From Deltaproteobacteria bacterium (GTDB lineage: Bacteria; Desulfobacterota; Desulfuromonadia; Geobacterales; Pseudopelobacteraceae), in the NCBI GenBank assembly GCA_016219145.1, contig JACRCG010000186.1, positions 1 through 22,543 of the forward strand: a stretch of 22,543 bases of DNA. Reading direction: 5' to 3'. The position numbers and the translations under genes were made by a program. The notes under the pieces are model-generated. The model did not search any database, was not told the DNA's origin, and saw nothing but the letters and a program-made list of their open reading frames with translations. Below are positions 7,621-15,546 of the stretch, piece after piece (position 1 is the first letter of the stretch; every line of letters begins with the position of its first letter).

Positions 7621-8808
7621 TTGACCAATATCGACATCCCCAAAATCCTTGAACTCGCCCCCTCCCCCGCCTACGTGGTTGATCTGGGACGTCTGCGCCA
7701 CAACCTGGCCATCCTGGACGAGGTGCAACTGCGCAGTGGAGCCAGGATCCTGATGGCCATGAAGGCCTTCTCCATGTGGAGCGTTTTCCCGCTCATCAGT
7801 CAAACACTCAAAGGCGTTTGCGCCAGTTCCCCCTGGGAAGCGCAGTTAGGACGCGAGGAGTTCGGCGGTGAGGTACATTCCTTTGCCGCGGCCTTCAAGG
7901 AGAGTGATGTCTCCGAGTTGCTGGCCATATCTGACCATCTGGTATTCAACTCTTTTGGCCAGCTGGAGCGTTTTCGCCCCTTGTGGGAGAAGAGCGGCGT
8001 CTCGATCGGCCTGAGGGTCAACCCGGAACATTCCGAGGGGCACACCGAGATATATGACCCCTGCGCCCCTAAATCCCGCCTCGGTATACCATATTCCGAG
8101 TTCGCCCTTCGGCTCCGCTCAGGGGACGAACAGTTGGACGTCAAAGGGCCTGCCCTGAGCGGAGTCGAAGGGCTGCACTTCCACACCCTCTGCGAGCAGC
8201 TCTTCGAGCCTCTGGAGCGCACTGCCAGGGTCTTTGAAGAGAAGTTCGGCCACTTGCTGCCGCAGATGAAATGGCTCAATCTGGGGGGCGGTCACCATAT
8301 TACCCGCGAGGGGTACGACATCGACGGGCTGGTGGAACTGGTAAAGTATTTCCGGGAGAAGTATGATCTGGAGGTTTACCTGGAGCCTGGTGAGGCCATT
8401 GCCATCGGCACCGGCGTGCTGGTGGGCGAGGTGCTGGACGTGGTGCATAATGAAATCGACATCGCCATTCTGGATGTGTCGGCCACCTGCCATATGCCGG
8501 ATATTCTGGAGATGCCCTATCGGCCCGGCATCACAGGCGGTTTCGCCCCCGGCGAGAAAGCCAGTACCTACCGTCTGGCAGGCCCTTCTTGCCTGGCGGG
8601 AGATGTAATCGGTGACTGGTCTTTCGAACAACCGCTCAAAGTTGGAGACCGGCTGGCCTTCGAGGACATGTCCCACTACACCATGGTCAAGACAACTACC
8701 TTCAACGGCATCCGGCACCCGCACATCTGCACCTGGGAGCCGGAAACCGGAGAGCTACAGACCGTGCGCAGCTTCGGCTACGAAGACTTTAAACAACGAT
8801 TATCGTAG
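7621..8808 (+). CDS. nspC: Carboxynorspermidine/carboxyspermidine decarboxylase
   Basis: NspC is a PLP enzyme that decarboxylates carboxyspermidine to spermidine, completing the route begun by the dehydrogenase upstream. Landmarks are PAYVVDLGRLRHNLAIL at the N-terminus, the PLP lysine in LMAMKAFSMW (Lys48), GLHFHTLCEQ, WLNLGGGHHIT, YLEPGEA, DVSATCHMPDILE and GPSCLAGDVIGDW with the catalytic cysteine. The start is a TTG with GAGG eight bases upstream (7609-7612). At 395 residues it is longer than the roughly 375-385 usual for the family, and the excess lies at residues about 162-184, where a 70-base palindromic element is translated in frame just before LHFHTLCEQ. Its TAG stop codon sits at the very edge of another repeat. 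Family assignment is firm; activity of the lengthened protein is unproven. Confidence 0.94.
   Translation: MTNIDIPKILELAPSPAYVVDLGRLRHNLAILDEVQLRSGARILMAMKAFSMWSVFPLISQTLKGVCASSPWEAQLGREEFGGEVHSFAAAFKESDVSELLAISDHLVFNSFGQLERFRPLWEKSGVSIGLRVNPEHSEGHTEIYDPCAPKSRLGIPYSEFALRLRSGDEQLDVKGPALSGVEGLHFHTLCEQLFEPLERTARVFEEKFGHLLPQMKWLNLGGGHHITREGYDIDGLVELVKYFREKYDLEVYLEPGEAIAIGTGVLVGEVLDVVHNEIDIAILDVSATCHMPDILEMPYRPGITGGFAPGEKASTYRLAGPSCLAGDVIGDWSFEQPLKVGDRLAFEDMSHYTMVKTTTFNGIRHPHICTWEPETGELQTVRSFGYEDFKQRLS
8104..8173. repeat. Palindromic element inside the nspC coding sequence
   Basis: Arms 8104-8124 and 8153-8173 are 21-base inverted copies with one mismatch (left arm TTCGGCTCCGCTC, complement of the right arm TTCGACTCCGCTC), separated by 28 bases. 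The family resembles the dispersed TTCGACTCCGCTCAGG repeat known from many bacterial genomes. It is translated as about 23 residues (ALRLRSGDEQLDV, then KGPALSGVEG) without stop or frameshift. Confidence 0.88.
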
Positions 8809-8875
8809 GGGCGAATCTTGTATTCGCCCTGATAATTCACCACGAAAAAAGGGCGATCACGAGGATCGCCCCTAC
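8805..8875. repeat. Double-hairpin repeat after nspC
   Basis: Two 25-base arms, 8805-8829 and 8851-8875, are imperfect inverted copies of each other. Each is itself a hairpin: GGGCGAAT/ATTCGCCC in the left arm and GGGCGATC/GATCGCCC in the right. The left arm begins within the nspC stop codon region (TAG at 8806-8808), and the right arm ends immediately before the AAGGG ribosome binding site of the next small gene. Confidence 0.85.
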
Positions 8876-8887
8876 AAGGGAAATACT

Positions 8888-9097
8888 ATGGCGCTTATAA
8901 CAAGAATATGGATGACCGGCTCGCTGGAGTGGTTTGGTTATATCAAAGATGAAGAGATGTTTCTGGGCCAACGCTCCTTTCCAAACCCGCCGGAGGAGGG
9001 GGACGCCTGGACCAGCGAGGTGGGCGATATGTTCAAGATCATAGACGGCGTAATTACCCATCTGGGCAAGACCGAGCCGCCTAAAAAATACTGGTAG
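8888..9097 (+). CDS. Small hypothetical protein, 69 residues
   Basis: I do not recognise this protein. It begins MALITRIWMTGSLEWFGYIK, is rich in aromatic residues (four Trp), and ends KTEPPKKYW. There is no signal peptide, membrane segment or Cys motif. AAGGGA seven bases upstream and a start right after the repeat support it as a real gene. Its last 17 bases overlap, tail to tail, the end of the leftward GGDEF gene. It may be the last gene of the polyamine block or have its own transcription; nothing visible links it to polyamines. Confidence 0.7.
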   Translation: MALITRIWMTGSLEWFGYIKDEEMFLGQRSFPNPPEEGDAWTSEVGDMFKIIDGVITHLGKTEPPKKYW

Positions 9098-10355
9098 TAC
9101 TATCAGAAGGCCTGATTTTCCTTGAGCTGCTGACCCAGGCCACTCGGTCTCTCCCTTCCGTTTTGGCCTTGTACATCCCCTCATCGGCCCGTTTGATGAC
9201 ATCGGTCAGACAACTGTCAGCCTCGCAGGAACAGGACACCCCCAGACTGGCAGTTATCAGCAGCTGCTCGCCTTCAGCCTCGATGGACTCACTGCGGATG
9301 TTTTCAGCGATACGCTCGGCAACGACAAGACTCTGTTCAAACGAGGTGTCCGGCAGTAGAACGACAAATTCCTCGCCGCCATAGCGCCCGATCACATCAT
9401 AAGGTCGCACAGAGTTCCGCAGTCTGAGCGCAACTGACTTCAACACATTATCTCCTGCCGCATGCCCTTTGGTGTCATTAACCCTCTTGAAGTGATCAAG
9501 GTCGAGCATGATGCAGCCCAGCGACAACTTCTGTACGTCAAGACTGCGCCGAACCCGTTCAAGCTCCACCCCACCCCGCTTCATCAGATAGCCCCTGTTA
9601 TGAATTCCGGTTAGCGGGTCGGTGATGGCTATGATTTCGAGTTGTGACTGAGCCTCTTTGAGTTGTACCGTGCCGCCACGAACCAGAAGATACGAAAAAC
9701 CGAATACCACTATCAGCACCATCGTCAGCAGAGTAGTCATCACCGCTGCTCCCAATCTGATCTGATCTCGATAGGCAGTAGTATTCATGTAGACTTCGAA
9801 ACTGCCCAGCACCCTGTTGTCACGGGTAGTAATCGGAACGTAGGTCTCGACCACGTCCACATCGCGCAGCTCTTCATCAGCCAGATCGGTGGCATTATCC
9901 TTGGTGACCATCTTGGCATCAACTTTTCCAGCCAGCGCGTTCTTCAGCCTCTGGTTGTTCTCGTCCACTTTTCCGACCAGCATTGGATCGGTGCTGTAGA
10001 TGATCTTTTTTTGGGCATCGTAGACTTTGACCTTGATAATATCAAAAGGAGCCAGGTAATTCCTCAGACTGAGGTCAAAATTGAACATTTCCGTTCCGTG
10101 CAGCCCCAGTCCAATTTCCTTTCCCGGCACAGAAACGAACATAAGATCTCTCTGCTGATCGATCAACACCTTGCAGAGCTGCACCGAATTATTCTCAGCG
10201 TTTTTTATAACAAAACCGGAGAATATCCTGTAAAAACTATAGCCGCTTATTACAATGACAACCAGAATAGAGACTACCGCCGCCTTAACCAGTAGATTAA
10301 GAAGACTGTCGGGGTCATTACGTACTTTGATGTTTAGCAGATCATTGATATTCAT
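9081..10355 (-). CDS. Membrane-bound diguanylate cyclase with periplasmic sensor
   Basis: This 424-residue protein should make the second messenger c-di-GMP from two GTP. It has one membrane helix at about 22-48, a periplasmic sensor region of roughly 150 residues with the look of a Cache/double-PAS-type domain (YDAQKKIIYSTDPMLVGK, then ETYVPITTRDNRVLGSFEVY), and a second helix at about 203-227. A short coiled linker follows, then the GGDEF domain. The domain starts TDPLTGIHNR, has LDLDHFKRVND, and keeps the catalytic signature as GGEEF (326-330). RPYD at 317-320 is an intact RxxD product-inhibition site. The gene is transcribed alone, convergent with the small protein and divergent from priA. 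The signal sensed is unknown. Confidence 0.92.
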   Translation of the reverse strand: MNINDLLNIKVRNDPDSLLNLLVKAAVVSILVVIVISGYSFYRIFSGFVIKNAENNSVQLCKVLIDQQRDLMFVSVPGKEIGLGLHGTEMFNFDLSLRNYLAPFDIIKVKVYDAQKKIIYSTDPMLVGKVDENNQRLKNALAGKVDAKMVTKDNATDLADEELRDVDVVETYVPITTRDNRVLGSFEVYMNTTAYRDQIRLGAAVMTTLLTMVLIVVFGFSYLLVRGGTVQLKEAQSQLEIIAITDPLTGIHNRGYLMKRGGVELERVRRSLDVQKLSLGCIMLDLDHFKRVNDTKGHAAGDNVLKSVALRLRNSVRPYDVIGRYGGEEFVVLLPDTSFEQSLVVAERIAENIRSESIEAEGEQLLITASLGVSCSCEADSCLTDVIKRADEGMYKAKTEGRDRVAWVSSSRKIRPSDSTTSIF

Positions 10356-10394
10356 ATAACCGGCACCGTCCGATTAGTACTCATGAAAACCTTG

Positions 10395-10424
10395 TTTACT
10401 ATACACCATTTTTCCGACTATGCT
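10395..10424 (+). promoter_or_regulatory. Possible promoter of priA
   Basis: TTTACT at 10395-10400 and TATGCT at 10419-10424 are 18 bases apart in the gap between the divergent GGDEF gene and priA. The match is moderate, and no other candidate in the gap is better. Confidence 0.35.
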
Positions 10425-10457
10425 ATCCGGCAATAATAAAATCATTCGGGAATTTTT

Positions 10458-12704
10458 GTGACAACAATCGACACGCACAACCACATCATCGAAGTTGCCA
10501 TACCGCTCTACCTGGACAGGAGTTTTCACTATCTTGTACCGGCAGTGATGTCGGCAGAGGCTGTGCCCGGAAAGCGCGCGCTGGTCCCGTTCGGTCGGCG
10601 CAAGCTGACCGGCTATATTCTGGGCAGAGCGACTGAATCCACTGTTGATAATCTGAAAGAGATCCTGGAAGTGCTGGACAGTGAACCGCTCTGGACCGCA
10701 AGCGAGTACGAGTTTTTCAGATGGGTAGCCTCCTACTATCTGCATCCGCTGGGAGAAGTTCTGAAAACGGCGCTGCCGGCCGGCATTAACGTGCAAAGCC
10801 GCAAAGGCAGCTCCGGAGATGATGCCGCGCTGAGCGGGGGGAAATCTGTCCTCAGGGAAAAATTCTATCTGCCGGGATCCGGTCCGGAACCTGTCCGGTC
10901 ACCTGGTGTGAAAGCGCTGGAAATACTGGAAGTCATCCGCGAATCCGGGGATATATCAGCGACTATTCTGAGAAAAAGATTCGGCGCCTGCACCCAGCAA
11001 CTGAAAAGACTGTGCGAGCTTGGACTGATTACGGCCAAAGAACGTGAAATATATCGAGATCCGTTCAAAAATCTCACGGTCCAGCGTGATGAACCGCGCA
11101 TTCTGCATACACATCAGAAAAGCGCTCTCGAAGCTGTTTCAAGCTGCCTCGACCGGCAGATATTCATGCCGTTTTTACTGTATGGAGTTACCGGCAGCGG
11201 CAAGACTGAAATATATCTACAGGCCATTTCACACGCTCTTGAACAGGGCAAAAGCGCACTGGTACTGGTGCCGGAGATCGCCCTGACACCACAGCTGACC
11301 GGGCGTTTCCAGGCCCGTTTCGGGGGAGGGATCGCAATTTTGCACAGCGGCCTCTCGGATGGCGAACGTTATGACGAATGGCGGCGCATCAGGCGCGGAC
11401 TGGCAAGGATCGTAATCGGAGCCCGTTCGGCCGTTTTCGCCCCTCTGGAAAAAATCGGCATTATTATCGTGGATGAAGAGCATGAGGCATCTTTCAAACA
11501 GTCTGACGGCCTGCGCTACAACGCCAGGGATCTGGCGCTGGTGCGGGGCCGGATGGAACGGGCCGCCGTACTGCTTGGTTCGGCCACACCATTGGTCACC
11601 AGTATCCATGCCGCCGCCAATGGGAGACTGAAGCTGCTGGAGCTGCCGGAACGGGTGGAAAACCGCCCCATGCCTGCCGTTGATCTGATTTCGATGCGCG
11701 GGAACAAGGAGACCATTGCGACACAGCTGGCTACACTGCTGACTGAGACGGTCGAAACCGGACAGCAGGCCATAGTATTTCTCAACCGGCGCGGGTTTGC
11801 CACATTTCTGGTCTGCGGCGACTGCGGACAACCGCTCACCTGTCCAAACTGCTCGGTCACGCTCACCTACCATCGCCAGCGTGGTCAGAGCGTCTGTCAT
11901 TACTGCGATTATTCCGTTCCGGCCCCCGGCACCTGTCCGGCCTGCAACGCTGTCGAGCTTAAGGAGCTGGGCGCCGGCACAGAAAAACTGGAACACAACC
12001 TGAGGGAACTGCTCCCTCGGGCACGGATCATGAGAATGGACAGCGACACAACTTCCGGGAAAGGGAGTCACGAGCGCCTGCTTTCACGAATGAGCAACGG
12101 CACGGCCGATATTCTGGTCGGCACCCAGATGATAGCCAAAGGGCATGATTTTCCGGGTGTAACCCTGGTGGGGGTTGTAAACGCCGAAGCAAGCCTGGGA
12201 ATGCCCGACTTCAGGGCGGCAGAACGCACGTATCAGCTGCTCTCGCAGGTCATCGGCCGGGCCGGACGCGGCGAAAAACCGGGCCGGGTGGTTGTCCAGG
12301 CCTGCGACACCGAACATTATGCCATCCGTTCGGCCGCCGAACACGACGCGGCCGGATTTTATAAACAGGAACTGGATTTTCGCCGGGAGGCCGGCTATCC
12401 GCCTTTCACTTTTCTGGCAGCCATGGCTGTTTCCGGCATTACGGAACAGATCGTATCAGAACAGTCTGAACAGACAGCCCGACTTCTGAGTCGTATAAAA
12501 AAGGAACTGAAAGTTCGGGTGGAGCTTCTTGGCCCTGCGCCAGCCCCGATTTACCGGCTGCGCGGCAGATACCGCCGCCAGATTCTGCTCAAGGCGACGA
12601 CTCGCGCAGAGTTGCATCGTCTGATCCTGGCCTGGCGCAAGTCGGCCGACACACCCTCAACGGTGCGGGTGACCGTTGATATTGATCCGCTTGATTTAAT
12701 GTAG
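10458..12704 (+). CDS. priA: Primosomal replication-restart helicase PriA
   Basis: PriA is a superfamily 2 3'-to-5' DNA helicase that recognises stalled or repaired forks and reloads the replisome. The 748 residues match the usual length (732 in E. coli). The N-terminal DNA-binding domain starts VAIPLYLDRSFHYLVP. Walker A is GVTGSGKTE at 243-251, and Walker B is VDEEH with the acidic residues at 339-341. The zinc-binding insert has the cysteine pairs CGDCGQPLTCPNC, CHYC and CPAC. GTQMIAKGHDFPGVTLVGV and QVIGRAGRG are the late helicase motifs. The start is a GTG at 10458. The ABC exporter gene begins 25 bases downstream, so the two are probably co-transcribed. Confidence 0.96.
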   Translation: MTTIDTHNHIIEVAIPLYLDRSFHYLVPAVMSAEAVPGKRALVPFGRRKLTGYILGRATESTVDNLKEILEVLDSEPLWTASEYEFFRWVASYYLHPLGEVLKTALPAGINVQSRKGSSGDDAALSGGKSVLREKFYLPGSGPEPVRSPGVKALEILEVIRESGDISATILRKRFGACTQQLKRLCELGLITAKEREIYRDPFKNLTVQRDEPRILHTHQKSALEAVSSCLDRQIFMPFLLYGVTGSGKTEIYLQAISHALEQGKSALVLVPEIALTPQLTGRFQARFGGGIAILHSGLSDGERYDEWRRIRRGLARIVIGARSAVFAPLEKIGIIIVDEEHEASFKQSDGLRYNARDLALVRGRMERAAVLLGSATPLVTSIHAAANGRLKLLELPERVENRPMPAVDLISMRGNKETIATQLATLLTETVETGQQAIVFLNRRGFATFLVCGDCGQPLTCPNCSVTLTYHRQRGQSVCHYCDYSVPAPGTCPACNAVELKELGAGTEKLEHNLRELLPRARIMRMDSDTTSGKGSHERLLSRMSNGTADILVGTQMIAKGHDFPGVTLVGVVNAEASLGMPDFRAAERTYQLLSQVIGRAGRGEKPGRVVVQACDTEHYAIRSAAEHDAAGFYKQELDFRREAGYPPFTFLAAMAVSGITEQIVSEQSEQTARLLSRIKKELKVRVELLGPAPAPIYRLRGRYRRQILLKATTRAELHRLILAWRKSADTPSTVRVTVDIDPLDLM

Positions 12705-12729
12705 CCGAAACAGACAGGGAAATAATATC

Positions 12730-14562
12730 ATGCATCATGGCGGAATCTTCGAAGAAGAAATAGCTGGAAAGGCTTATGACGGCGCACTGCTGAAGCGTTT
12801 TGCGCGCTATGTGGCGCCCTATCGCACCTCCATTGTTCTGGTAGTTTTGATACTGCCGCTAGTGGCGGCCTGCCGCCTGGCGCAGCCCTGGATCATCAAA
12901 CTGGCTATCGACAATCACATAACCAGTGGAAAACTTGCCGGGCTGGAAACCATTGCGCTGGCTTTCCTGGGTATCCTGCTGGTCGAGTCGCTGCTCTCGT
13001 TTCTGGAGGTCTATCTGCTACAGTCGGTCGGCCAGAGGGTTATGTCCGATATGCGTTCGGAACTCTACCGCCACGTCATGCACCTGCCGGTGCCCTGGTT
13101 CGACAAGGTGCCGGTCGGCAGCGCAGTCACCCGCCTGACCAGCGATGTCGAGGTACTGGGAGAGATGTTTGCCTCCGGGATCATCACGATCATAGGAGAC
13201 ATCCTGTTATTGATCGGGATCGTCTCGGTCATGCTCTGGATGAATCTGAAGCTGTCGCTGGTGACATTTTCAATTCTGCCGCTGCTCTTCTATGTCGCCT
13301 ATGTGTTCAGACGGCGCATGCGCCAGTCTTTCCGCGAGGTCAGGGCCCGTCTGGGTGGGCTGAACGCCTTTTTGAACGAGTGCATCTCCGGCATCAGCAT
13401 TATCCAGATATTCAATCGCGAAAAGGACGAAGAGCGGCGCTTCAGTGAATTGAACGCATCCTACCGGGACGCCAATATGCCGGTCATCTTCTGGGACGCC
13501 TCGCTTTACGCCATGGTCGAGGCGCTCTCATCGATCGCCGTAGCCCTGCTGATCTGGTACGGCGGCGGCGAAATCATCCGCGGCGCAATAACCTTCGGCG
13601 TATTGGTAGCCTTTATCCAGTACATCGAAAAATTCTTTTCACCGATTCGTGATCTGTCGGCCAAATACTCGGTCATGCAGGGCGCCATGGCCGCTCTGGA
13701 GAGGATCTTTGCACTGCTGGATACACCGGCGACAGCTTTACCCCATCCCCCTCCTGACCTCCCCCTTGAAGGGGGAGGAACTATAATCCCCTCCCCTTCA
13801 GGGGAAGGGCCAGGGTGGGGGTGGGGCACTTCCCCGCCGCTGGTAGAATTCCGTGACGTCTCTTTCTCCTATCAGGACGGCAATGACATTCTGACCGGCT
13901 TCAACCTCTCCGTCCACCGCGGAGAACGGATAGCGCTGGTAGGTGAGAGCGGCGGCGGCAAGACGACAGTCATCCGCCTGTTGACCAGGCTCTATGAAAT
14001 CGAACGGGGCAGCATCCTGATAAACGGAACCGACATCCGTGAACTGTCGCTGGAGGCTGTCCGGCAACGGGTTGGCGTCGTACTTCAGGATCCCTGCCTG
14101 TTTACCGGCAGCATCGAGTTCAACATCTGCCTTGGAAACGAGCAGGCTCGCCAGCGAGTTCATCAGGCTGCCGCAGCGGTCGGCGCAGACCGCTTCATCG
14201 AAAACTTGCCACAGGGGTACAATGAGGAAGTGCGTGAGCGGGGCGGCAATTTTTCGGTCGGCGAAAAGCAGCTTATTTCCTTCGCCCGAGCTGTGGCTTT
14301 CGATCCTGAAATACTTGTCCTTGATGAAGCCACCGCCAGTATCGACTCCGTTTCGGAACAGATGATACAGGAGGGCATCAGAGGCATGATGCTCGGGCGC
14401 ACATCGCTTGTCATCGCCCATCGTCTCTCCACCATCCGCGATGCCGACCGCATCGTCACCATCCATCATGGAATCAAGGCCGAGGAAGGCACCCATGACG
14501 AGCTGATGAACAACGGAGGAATCTATTTCAAACTGCACCAGTTACAGTTCAACGGAGTGTAA
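12730..14562 (+). CDS. ABC exporter half-transporter (MdlB/YheH-like, fused membrane and ATPase domains)
   Basis: This 610-residue protein should export an unknown substrate, possibly a lipid or drug, as a dimer in the inner membrane. The type I exporter membrane domain covers about 30-325 with six helices, and GDILLLIGIVSVMLWMN is one of them. The ATPase domain has Walker A GESGGGKTT (405-413), Q-loop VLQDPCLF, the signature written as FSVGEKQ (508-514), Walker B VLDEATASID (Asp532, Glu533) and H-loop AHRLST. The VGEKQ form of the signature is typical of the MdlB/YheH branch, whose members often work as heterodimers; no partner gene is adjacent. The protein is longer than the usual 580 or so because about 33 residues of translated palindromic DNA (338-370) lie in the linker between the two domains. 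Confidence 0.93.
   Translation: MHHGGIFEEEIAGKAYDGALLKRFARYVAPYRTSIVLVVLILPLVAACRLAQPWIIKLAIDNHITSGKLAGLETIALAFLGILLVESLLSFLEVYLLQSVGQRVMSDMRSELYRHVMHLPVPWFDKVPVGSAVTRLTSDVEVLGEMFASGIITIIGDILLLIGIVSVMLWMNLKLSLVTFSILPLLFYVAYVFRRRMRQSFREVRARLGGLNAFLNECISGISIIQIFNREKDEERRFSELNASYRDANMPVIFWDASLYAMVEALSSIAVALLIWYGGGEIIRGAITFGVLVAFIQYIEKFFSPIRDLSAKYSVMQGAMAALERIFALLDTPATALPHPPPDLPLEGGGTIIPSPSGEGPGWGWGTSPPLVEFRDVSFSYQDGNDILTGFNLSVHRGERIALVGESGGGKTTVIRLLTRLYEIERGSILINGTDIRELSLEAVRQRVGVVLQDPCLFTGSIEFNICLGNEQARQRVHQAAAAVGADRFIENLPQGYNEEVRERGGNFSVGEKQLISFARAVAFDPEILVLDEATASIDSVSEQMIQEGIRGMMLGRTSLVIAHRLSTIRDADRIVTIHHGIKAEEGTHDELMNNGGIYFKLHQLQFNGV
13741..13829. repeat. C/G-rich palindromic element inside the ABC exporter gene
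   Basis: Outer arms 13741-13759 and 13809-13827 are imperfect inverted repeats (about 15 of 19 match). Inside, CCTCCCCCTT and AAGGGGGAGG (about 13758-13778) form a perfect 10-base hairpin. The element reads through in frame as a Pro/Gly-rich stretch, PHPPPDLPLEGGG onward to GWGWG. It falls in the flexible linker between membrane and ATPase domains. Confidence 0.85.
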
Positions 14563-14632
14563 ACAGCAACTGATATTGCATCTGCCCTGAGAACCTGATA
14601 CCTTGCTGAAAACAAAGTTTCAGGAGCTTAAT

Positions 14633-14854
14633 ATGTGCACAACCTGCGGATGTCCCACCGACGACCATCATCACGACCACGATCACCACCACGAGCATGG
14701 CGCTCATGACCACAAACATGACCACAAACATGACCACAAACATGACCACAAACATGACCACGACCATGAGCATAGTGACGATCATGAACACACTCACGAC
14801 GCCCGGCACTCCCACGCCCACAAGCATGAGCACCGGCATGGTGATAGCGGCTAG
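14633..14854 (+). CDS. hypB: HypB N-terminal nickel-binding part, ending at an in-frame UAG
   Basis: The gene starts ATG at 14633 with AGGAG six bases upstream. The first residues MCTTCGCP match the CxxCGC high-affinity nickel site of E. coli HypB. A 55-residue His/Asp-rich stretch follows, partly a four-copy 12-base tandem repeat (HDHKHDHK). This suits nickel storage and delivery during [NiFe]-hydrogenase maturation. The frame stops at TAG (14852-14854), but the same frame continues as the HypB GTPase domain. As it stands this is a free-standing 73-residue metal-binding peptide, or the first part of HypB if the UAG is read through. Confidence 0.85.
   Translation: MCTTCGCPTDDHHHDHDHHHEHGAHDHKHDHKHDHKHDHKHDHDHEHSDDHEHTHDARHSHAHKHEHRHGDSG
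14708..14767 (+). repeat. 12-base tandem repeat in the His-rich part of hypB
   Basis: GACCACAAACAT is repeated four times exactly at 14708-14755, followed by a degenerate fifth copy to 14767. It encodes Asp-His-Lys-His units. Copy number could vary by slippage without changing the frame. Confidence 0.9.
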
Positions 14855-15505
14855 CGCACCGTAATCTCGATTGAAGAAGACATCCTTTCCAAAAACAACC
14901 GCCTGGCCGCTTTCAACCGCGCCCTGTTCAAGGACAAGCGCATTTTTGTTCTGAATCTGGTCAGCTCACCCGGTTCAGGCAAGACCACCCTGCTGGAGCG
15001 CACACTGCGTGACCTGTCGGACAAGCTGCGCTTCGCCGTCATCGAGGGCGACCAGCAGACCGATAACGACGCACAACGCATCGCCGCCACCGGAGTCCCG
15101 GTCCGCCAGATCAACACCGGCGCCGGATGTCATCTGGATGCCCATATGATCATGCATGGCACGGAGAACTTCGACCTTGACAATCTGGACGTCCTGATGA
15201 TTGAAAATGTCGGAAATCTGGTCTGTCCGGCCGCTTTCGATCTGGGCGAACACCACAAGGTCGCCGTTCTTTCCGTAACGGAAGGTGAGGACAAACCGCT
15301 CAAATACCCGCAGATGTTCCGCAATTCAACCGTCATGCTGCTCAACAAGACCGACCTGCTGCCCCATCTGGATTTTGATCTGGAAAAGTGCAAAGAGTAC
15401 GCTCGCCGCGTCAGTCCCGGAATCATCATCCTTGAAGTTTCGGCCAGAAGCGGCGAGGGGATGGAAGCGTGGTACCAGTGGCTGAAAGATGGAGTGAAAA
15501 AGTAA
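14855..15505 (+). pseudogene. hypB: HypB GTPase domain, separated from its N-terminus by a UAG codon
   Basis: In the same frame as the upstream His-rich part, directly after the UAG, the sequence continues RTVISIEEDILSKNNRLAAF, then the P-loop SSPGSGKTTLLE, then VIEGDQQTDNDA, GAGCHLDAHM, MIENVGNLVCPA and LLNKTDLLPH. This is a complete HypB G-domain, which hydrolyses GTP while nickel is passed to the hydrogenase large subunit. No ATG, GTG or TTG lies in frame before the P-loop; the first ATG is at 15146, too late to give a working GTPase. The domain itself shows no decay. So it is a recent nonsense mutation, a read-through gene, or a sequencing error. Confidence 0.85.
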
Positions 15506-15546
15506 ATATTCTTGTGTTGCCATAGAATCTCTTATACAAACACTCC

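Noticed and set aside
8612..9097. 161-residue reading that extends the small protein upstream to 8612
   Set aside because: The upstream part lies inside nspC in another frame and crosses the repeat; the ATG at 8888 has the ribosome binding site.
14708..14767. Tandem 12-base repeats resembling a small array
   Set aside because: Units abut with no spacers and encode Asp-His-Lys-His in frame; this is a coding tandem repeat, not CRISPR.
14549..14839. Hydrophobic Val/Met-rich frame on the minus strand over hypB
   Set aside because: It is the complement of His/Asp-rich repeats and not a real membrane protein.
14852..14854. UAG in hypB as selenocysteine
   Set aside because: Selenocysteine is read from UGA, not UAG, and no Cys is expected at this linker position.
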